This document shows, piece after piece, positions 7,203-10,878 of a stretch of DNA of 10,878 bases. Each line of letters starts with the position of its first letter. Positions within the stretch are counted from its first letter, which is position 1. The notes beneath the pieces were generated by a model that made no database searches, had not been told where the DNA came from, and was given only the letters and a program-made list of their open reading frames with translations. This DNA is from Solirubrobacteraceae bacterium (GTDB lineage: Bacteria; Actinomycetota; Thermoleophilia; Solirubrobacterales; Solirubrobacteraceae), in contig JAICJK010000043.1 in NCBI GenBank assembly GCA_025928415.1, forward strand, positions 1-10,878. Reading direction: 5' to 3'. Both the position numbers and the translations under genes were made by a program.

Positions 7203-7208
7203 TACCCT
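7203..7208 (+). promoter_or_regulatory. Possible -10 box for tRNA-Thr
   Basis: TACCCT matches the TAnnnT pattern of actinobacterial -10 elements and stands 11 nt before the first base of the tRNA, leaving room for a very short 5' leader. The best -35 match is CCGACA at 7178-7183, with a rather long spacer of 19 nt. The evidence is position plus a weak motif only. Confidence 0.35.
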
Positions 7209-7219
7209 CTGCGGCGCCT

Positions 7220-7292
<73 letters not shown>

Positions 7293-7304
7293 CTGACGCG
7301 ATCG

Positions 7305-7319
7305 CGGTGCGCCGCACCG
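7305..7319 (+). terminator. Possible terminator downstream of tRNA-Thr
   Basis: The 15-nt palindrome CGGTGCG-C-CGCACCG begins 13 nt after the tRNA and is followed by the pyrimidine-rich TCCCTTCC. As RNA it can form a 5-bp stem with a 5-nt loop. It is a plausible end for the short tRNA transcript. The rest of 7293-7417 holds no gene that I can support. A second imperfect hairpin (7395-7414, with one wobble or mismatch) sits 3 nt beyond the proS stop and could end that convergent transcript. Confidence 0.35.
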
Positions 7320-7417
7320 GTCCCTTCCGTCGGCGGCACGTTCGGGTTCATCCGCGCCGTGGAGGTCTCGAGGCGCTCTCCGGACCTTCGTAGCGCGGCG
7401 ATGCTCGTCGCTGCGGG

Positions 7418-8830
7418 TCAGTACGCGCGCCCGATGATGGCCATCAGGTCCGGCGCATCCGGTCCCGCCGGCACCTCGCCCTCCGGGGTCTGAAGACACC
7501 GCACCGAGACCGCGTCCTCGTTCAGCTGCCGTTCGCCGTCCTCGCCGATGGCCGCCCAGGGCACCCGGGCGAAGCCCGTCCTCGCGGCCTCCCGTGCCTC
7601 GGCGAGGGTGCTCACGTCGCGGAGGTGCTGCCGTGTACGTTCCGCTGCCTCGGCCGCCAGGGCCGCCTGGATGTCGAGCAACAGCTCGCGGACCACCTCG
7701 GGAAGCGAGGAGAGGGCGACGCTGTCACGGCGGCCGCTGTCGCGCCGCACCACCGTCGCGGCATCGTCCGCCAGGTCTCGCGGGCCGATCTCCACGCGCA
7801 CGGGAACGCCTTTGAGCTCCCACTCGGTGATGCGCCGCCCCAGACCGAGGTCGCCGCGACTGTCCGTGCGCGTGCGAACCCCCGCCTGCGTCAGAGCCTG
7901 GTCGGCGGAAGCCACGGCAGCCAGAGTGTCCGGATCGTCCTTGGCCGCGATGACGATCGCCTGCACCGGCGCCACCACCGGCGGCAGCCGCAGCCCCGCG
8001 TCATCGCCGTGGCACATGATCAGCCCGCCCACCATCCGGGTCGTCGATCCCCACGAGGTCGTCCAGCACAGCTCTCGCGACCCATCGCGTGACGTGTACG
8101 CGATGTCGAAGGCGCGAGCGAAGTTCTGGCCGAGCTCGTGACTCGTCGCCATCTGCAGCGCCTTGCCGTCCCGCATCATGACTTCGCAGGTGATCGTGTT
8201 CGTCGCGCCGGCGAACCGCTCGATGCGCGTCTTGATCCCTCCCAGGACGGGCATCGCCAGGCAGTCGCGGAGAAACGCCGTGTAGACGTCGTCGTGGACG
8301 ACGCGCGCGTACCTGGCGGCATCGGCCTCGGTCGCATGCGCCGTGTGCCCCTCCTGCCACAGGAACTCGGTCGTCCGGAGGAACATGCGGGGACGGAGCT
8401 CCCAACGCACGACGTTGGCCCATTGATTGAGGAGCAGCGGGAGCTCGCGATAGCTCTGTATCCACTTCGCCATGAACTCGCCGAAGACCGTCTCGCTCGT
8501 GGGCCGGACGACGAGCGGCTCGGCCAGATCCTTGCCACCCGCATGCGTCACGACCGCAAGCTCAGGGCTGAAGCCCTCGACATGCTCGGCCTCGCGCTGA
8601 AGGTGGCTCTCCGGGATCAGCAACGGGAAGTAGACGTTCTCGGCACCCGCTGCCTTGATCCGCCGGTCTTCCTCGCCCTGCATGCGCTCCCACAACGCAT
8701 AGGCGTAAGGGCGGATGACCATCGTCCCGCGCACGGGTCCGTTGTCGGCGAGCTCCGCTTTGCCGAGGAGCTCCTGGTACCACCGAGGAAAGTCCTCGGC
8801 CTGCGGCGTCAGGACTGCGCGATGAGCCAC
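7418..8830 (-). CDS. proS: Prolyl-tRNA synthetase (archaeal/eukaryotic-type short form)
   Basis: This 470-residue class II aminoacyl-tRNA synthetase charges tRNA-Pro in the cytoplasm. Visible elements are LTPQAEDFPRWY (7-18), GPVRGTMVIRPYAYALWE (31-48), the proline-site RPTSE (109-113), motif 2 region RWELRPRMFLRTTEF (142-156) with QEGHTAH, TSHELG (229-234) and motif 3 GLIMCHGDDAGLRLPP (269-284). An anticodon-binding domain follows (about 287-385), then a C-terminal domain ending in GRAY with a terminal tyrosine, as in the archaeal-type enzymes. It lacks the editing insertion of the bacterial long form. Only one cysteine (445) remains in the last 100 residues, so the usual C-terminal zinc site appears lost. 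The GTG at 8830 is the best start; a TTG at 8839 is possible. Third-position GC is lower than in the neighbours (18 of the first 100 codons end in A or T). Confidence 0.94.
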   Translation of the reverse strand: MAHRAVLTPQAEDFPRWYQELLGKAELADNGPVRGTMVIRPYAYALWERMQGEEDRRIKAAGAENVYFPLLIPESHLQREAEHVEGFSPELAVVTHAGGKDLAEPLVVRPTSETVFGEFMAKWIQSYRELPLLLNQWANVVRWELRPRMFLRTTEFLWQEGHTAHATEADAARYARVVHDDVYTAFLRDCLAMPVLGGIKTRIERFAGATNTITCEVMMRDGKALQMATSHELGQNFARAFDIAYTSRDGSRELCWTTSWGSTTRMVGGLIMCHGDDAGLRLPPVVAPVQAIVIAAKDDPDTLAAVASADQALTQAGVRTRTDSRGDLGLGRRITEWELKGVPVRVEIGPRDLADDAATVVRRDSGRRDSVALSSLPEVVRELLLDIQAALAAEAAERTRQHLRDVSTLAEAREAARTGFARVPWAAIGEDGERQLNEDAVSVRCLQTPEGEVPAGPDAPDLMAIIGRAY

Positions 8831-8838
8831 GGAAGGCA

Positions 8839-8844
8839 ACGATA
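8839..8844 (-). promoter_or_regulatory. Possible -10 box for a leaderless proS transcript
   Basis: On the minus strand TATCGT (TAnnnT type) is followed by 8 nt and then the GTG start of proS. A transcript started at the normal distance would begin at or next to the start codon, and no Shine-Dalgarno sequence is visible before this GTG. Leaderless mRNAs are common in actinobacteria. I see no good -35 at 17 nt, and the upstream side is occupied by a strong hairpin, so this is a tentative call. Confidence 0.3.
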
Positions 8845-8848
8845 CGAG

Positions 8849-8879
8849 GGCCGGCGCCCGCGTTCTCGGGCGGCCGGCC
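8849..8879 (-). terminator. Strong hairpin between the MMPL transporter and proS
   Basis: GGCCGGCGCCCG (8849-8860) pairs with CGGGCG-G-CCGGCC (8867-8879) as a 12-bp stem with one bulged G and a 6-nt loop. It starts 10 nt past the transporter stop and ends 18 nt before the proS start on the minus strand. There is no T tract. It may terminate the transporter transcript, or act as an attenuator or RNA structure in the proS leader. Sequence alone cannot tell which. Confidence 0.45.
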
Positions 8880-8889
8880 GCGCAGTCGC

Positions 8890-10878
8890 TCACGCGGGTT
8901 GGGCGGCGGCTTCGGCCTCGGGCCTCACCGTCGAGGGCTCGACCCGCAGCAGGCGCGCCGGCCGGCGCGGCAGCCACCAGTTCCACCGGCCGAGGATGGC
9001 GACGGCCGCCGGCGCCAGGACGCCGCGGATGAGCGTGGCGTCGAGCAGGATGCCGCCGCCGAGGGCGGTCGCGAACATCTTCGCCTCGGTGCCGGGCCCG
9101 GCGCTCATGGCGACGAAGGCGAGGCCGAGGATCAGGGCCGCGCTGGTGACGAGGCGGCCCGTGCGGCCGATCCCTTCGACGACGGCCGTCTCCGTCGAGC
9201 CGGTCCTGTCGAACGCCTCGCGCATCCGGCTGAGGATGAACACCTGGTAGTCCATCGAGATGCCGAACAGGAACGCGAAGACGACGATCGGCATCTCGAC
9301 GTTGATCGCGCCGGTCGCGCCGATGCCCCAGATCGCCTCGGATCCGAAGCCGTGCTGCCAGACGAGGACCATCAGCCCCCAGGCGGCGCCGACCGACAGC
9401 AGGTTCAGCAGGACGGCCTTGAGCGGCAGGATCAGCGAGCGGAACGCGCGCGCCAGGAGCACGAACGTCAGCGCGGAGATCAGGGCGATGACCAGCGGGA
9501 AGTTGCCGTAGACGGAGGCCAGGAAGTCGGCGCTCTGCGCCGCCTCGCCGCCCGTTACGACATCGGCGGGCAGCTCCCGGGTGGCTGCCCGCACGCGATC
9601 GAGCGTCGCGCGGCCTTCGGGCGAGTTGCCGTCCCGGGCCGGGATGACCGTGACCAGCGCGGTCCCGCCGCGGCGCCAGGCCCGTGGGGCCACCGCGGCG
9701 CGCACGCCGTCGACGCCGCTCAGCGCGTGAGCGACGACGTCGGGATCGCCCGAGCGGACGAGCGTGTCGAACGGCGACAGGGGTCCGGTGCCGATGCCGG
9801 AGCCGGCGAGCTGGTCGAGGCCCGCGCGTGCCGGGCCGGCCTGGGCCAGCGAGTCGGCGCGCGGGTTTCCGAGCTGGATCGTGGAGGCGGCGACGACGAG
9901 TGCGCCCAGGACGGCGATCGATGCGACGGCGGCCGTCCAGCGGCGGCGCACGACGATGCGGGCCCAGGCCGACCAGCCGGGGCTGACGCGATCGGTGCGT
10001 CCGGTGTGGCGCCGGTCGAGCCTGGGCCCGATCGTGGCCAGGACGACCGGCAGCAGGGTGACGGCGACCGCGACGCTGACGAGCGGGATCAGCATGCCGG
10101 CGATGCCGAGGCTGCGCAGGAAGGGCACGGGCAGCGCCACGAGCGCGAGCAGCGAAATGGCGACGGTGCTGCCGCTGAAGACGACGGCGCGGCCCGCGTG
10201 CTGCATGGCCTGGACGACGGCGGCCTCGTTGCTGGTGCCCGTGCGCAGGCGCTCCTCGCGCCAGCGCACCACGACCAGCAGCGCGTAGTCGATGGCGATG
10301 GCCAGGCCGATCAGCGCGGCCAGGAACTTCACGATGACCGAGACGTCGGTGGCGGCCGCCAGCGGCCAGATCAGCAGGAAGGTCGTCGGGATGGCGACGA
10401 GCGCCATCAGCAGCGGGACGATCGCCATCCACGACGCGAAGACGAACGCCAGGACGAGCAGAGCGCCGGCGACGGCGAGCAGGGCCTCTACGGCGAGGCT
10501 CGCTCCGCCGGCCTTGTCGCCGTCGGCGGCCGCTTCGCGGAGGGCATCGAGGCCCGTGGCCCGGACGGGGGCGCCGGCCACGGTGACGCCGGCCAGTGCC
10601 TGCTGCGTCGCGCGGGCCTCCGCCTGTCCGGGGTCGACGCCGCCGAGCGCCGGGATCGAGACCAGCGCGAAGGTCGTGCGGCCGTCCTCGGACACGAAGG
10701 CCCGGTCATGCGTGGACGCGTAGGACGCGACGCGGGAGCCTGGCACCGCGGCCTTGACCTTGGCCATCGCGGCCGTCAGCTCCCCGGCGACGCCGGGCGA
10801 GTCGACCGTCGTGCCCGCCGGCAGCGTCACGACCGGCACGATCGGTGCGACGTCGCCGCCGTTGCCGTAGACCTGGGC
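8890..10878 (-). CDS. MMPL/RND-family membrane transporter (N-terminus beyond window)
   Basis: The frame is open to the window edge, giving 662 visible residues of a transporter of the MmpL/YdfJ type. Such proteins export lipids, drugs or other hydrophobic compounds using the proton gradient. The first transmembrane helix is missing. The first periplasmic domain is visible up to about residue 123, then a block of about five helices (125-285). This block holds the conserved Asp-Tyr pair in AIAIDYALLVVVRWREE (Asp197, Tyr198, counted from the first visible residue). A second periplasmic loop follows (about 335-455), then the second helix block with the matching Asp-Tyr pair in GISMDYQVFILSRMREAF (Asp543, Tyr544). 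These pairs line the proton path in MmpL3. A short polar tail ends at the TGA (8890-8892). Substrate is unknown; proS follows 59 nt downstream on the same strand. Confidence 0.93.
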   Translation of the reverse strand, partial: AQVYGNGGDVAPIVPVVTLPAGTTVDSPGVAGELTAAMAKVKAAVPGSRVASYASTHDRAFVSEDGRTTFALVSIPALGGVDPGQAEARATQQALAGVTVAGAPVRATGLDALREAAADGDKAGGASLAVEALLAVAGALLVLAFVFASWMAIVPLLMALVAIPTTFLLIWPLAAATDVSVIVKFLAALIGLAIAIDYALLVVVRWREERLRTGTSNEAAVVQAMQHAGRAVVFSGSTVAISLLALVALPVPFLRSLGIAGMLIPLVSVAVAVTLLPVVLATIGPRLDRRHTGRTDRVSPGWSAWARIVVRRRWTAAVASIAVLGALVVAASTIQLGNPRADSLAQAGPARAGLDQLAGSGIGTGPLSPFDTLVRSGDPDVVAHALSGVDGVRAAVAPRAWRRGGTALVTVIPARDGNSPEGRATLDRVRAATRELPADVVTGGEAAQSADFLASVYGNFPLVIALISALTFVLLARAFRSLILPLKAVLLNLLSVGAAWGLMVLVWQHGFGSEAIWGIGATGAINVEMPIVVFAFLFGISMDYQVFILSRMREAFDRTGSTETAVVEGIGRTGRLVTSAALILGLAFVAMSAGPGTEAKMFATALGGGILLDATLIRGVLAPAAVAILGRWNWWLPRRPARLLRVEPSTVRPEAEAAAQPA

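Noticed and set aside
7395..7414. Imperfect hairpin next to the proS stop as a bidirectional terminator.
   Set aside because: The stem has a wobble on one strand and a mismatch on the other, with no T tract. It is too weak to list as its own feature.
8138..9250. Plus-strand open frame of 370 codons opposite proS and the end of the MMPL gene.
   Set aside because: It is antisense to the clear ProRS coding sequence, and its product shows no domain.
8831..10432. In-frame upstream extension of proS, which would make a protein of about 1000 residues.
   Set aside because: The added part is the shadow of the MMPL gene in another frame of the same strand (Arg/Ala/Pro-rich). ProRS of this type starts just before LTPQAEDFPRWY and is about 470 residues long.

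Overview
The window looks like chromosomal DNA of a very GC-rich actinobacterium. Codon third positions are almost all G or C (in araA only 2 of the first 100 codons end in A or T). A Solirubrobacterales/Thermoleophilia-type organism is my best guess, based on the compact sugar operon, the alanine-rich Sec signal peptides and the archaeal/eukaryotic-type prolyl-tRNA synthetase. That placement is inference, not proof.

Left part (1-6063, plus strand): a tightly packed L-arabinose uptake and catabolism operon. It runs from the tail of an RbsC/FrcC-type sugar ABC permease (cut by the window edge) through a single-domain sugar ABC ATPase, ribulokinase (AraB), L-ribulose-5-phosphate 4-epimerase (AraD) and a divergent L-arabinose isomerase (AraA) to a secreted aldose 1-epimerase (GalM-like). 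Most genes overlap by a few bases or lie within 7 nt of each other; the last has a 36-nt gap and a perfect AAGGAGG ribosome binding site. Together they would import a pentose, isomerise it to L-ribulose, phosphorylate it and convert it to D-xylulose-5-phosphate for the pentose phosphate pathway. The secreted mutarotase would equilibrate sugar anomers outside the membrane. The substrate-binding protein, most of the permease and any regulator must lie upstream of the window.

Middle (6064-7417): a 129-nt GC-rich spacer with a strong hairpin and two further palindromes, a secreted protein of unknown function that may be a beta-propeller, then a tRNA-Thr(GGT) gene with a plausible -10 box and a short downstream palindrome.

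Right part (7418-10878, minus strand): prolyl-tRNA synthetase, convergent with the tRNA, preceded by an MMPL/RND-type membrane transporter whose N-terminus is beyond the window. A strong hairpin and a possible leaderless promoter lie between these two genes. The proS gene has visibly lower third-position GC than its neighbours.

I see no CRISPR array, insertion sequence, phage gene or obvious new defence system. The more unusual points are the secreted mutarotase with a histidine-rich linker at the end of an arabinose operon, the divergent AraA, the proS composition dip with its odd leader, and the unknown secreted protein.
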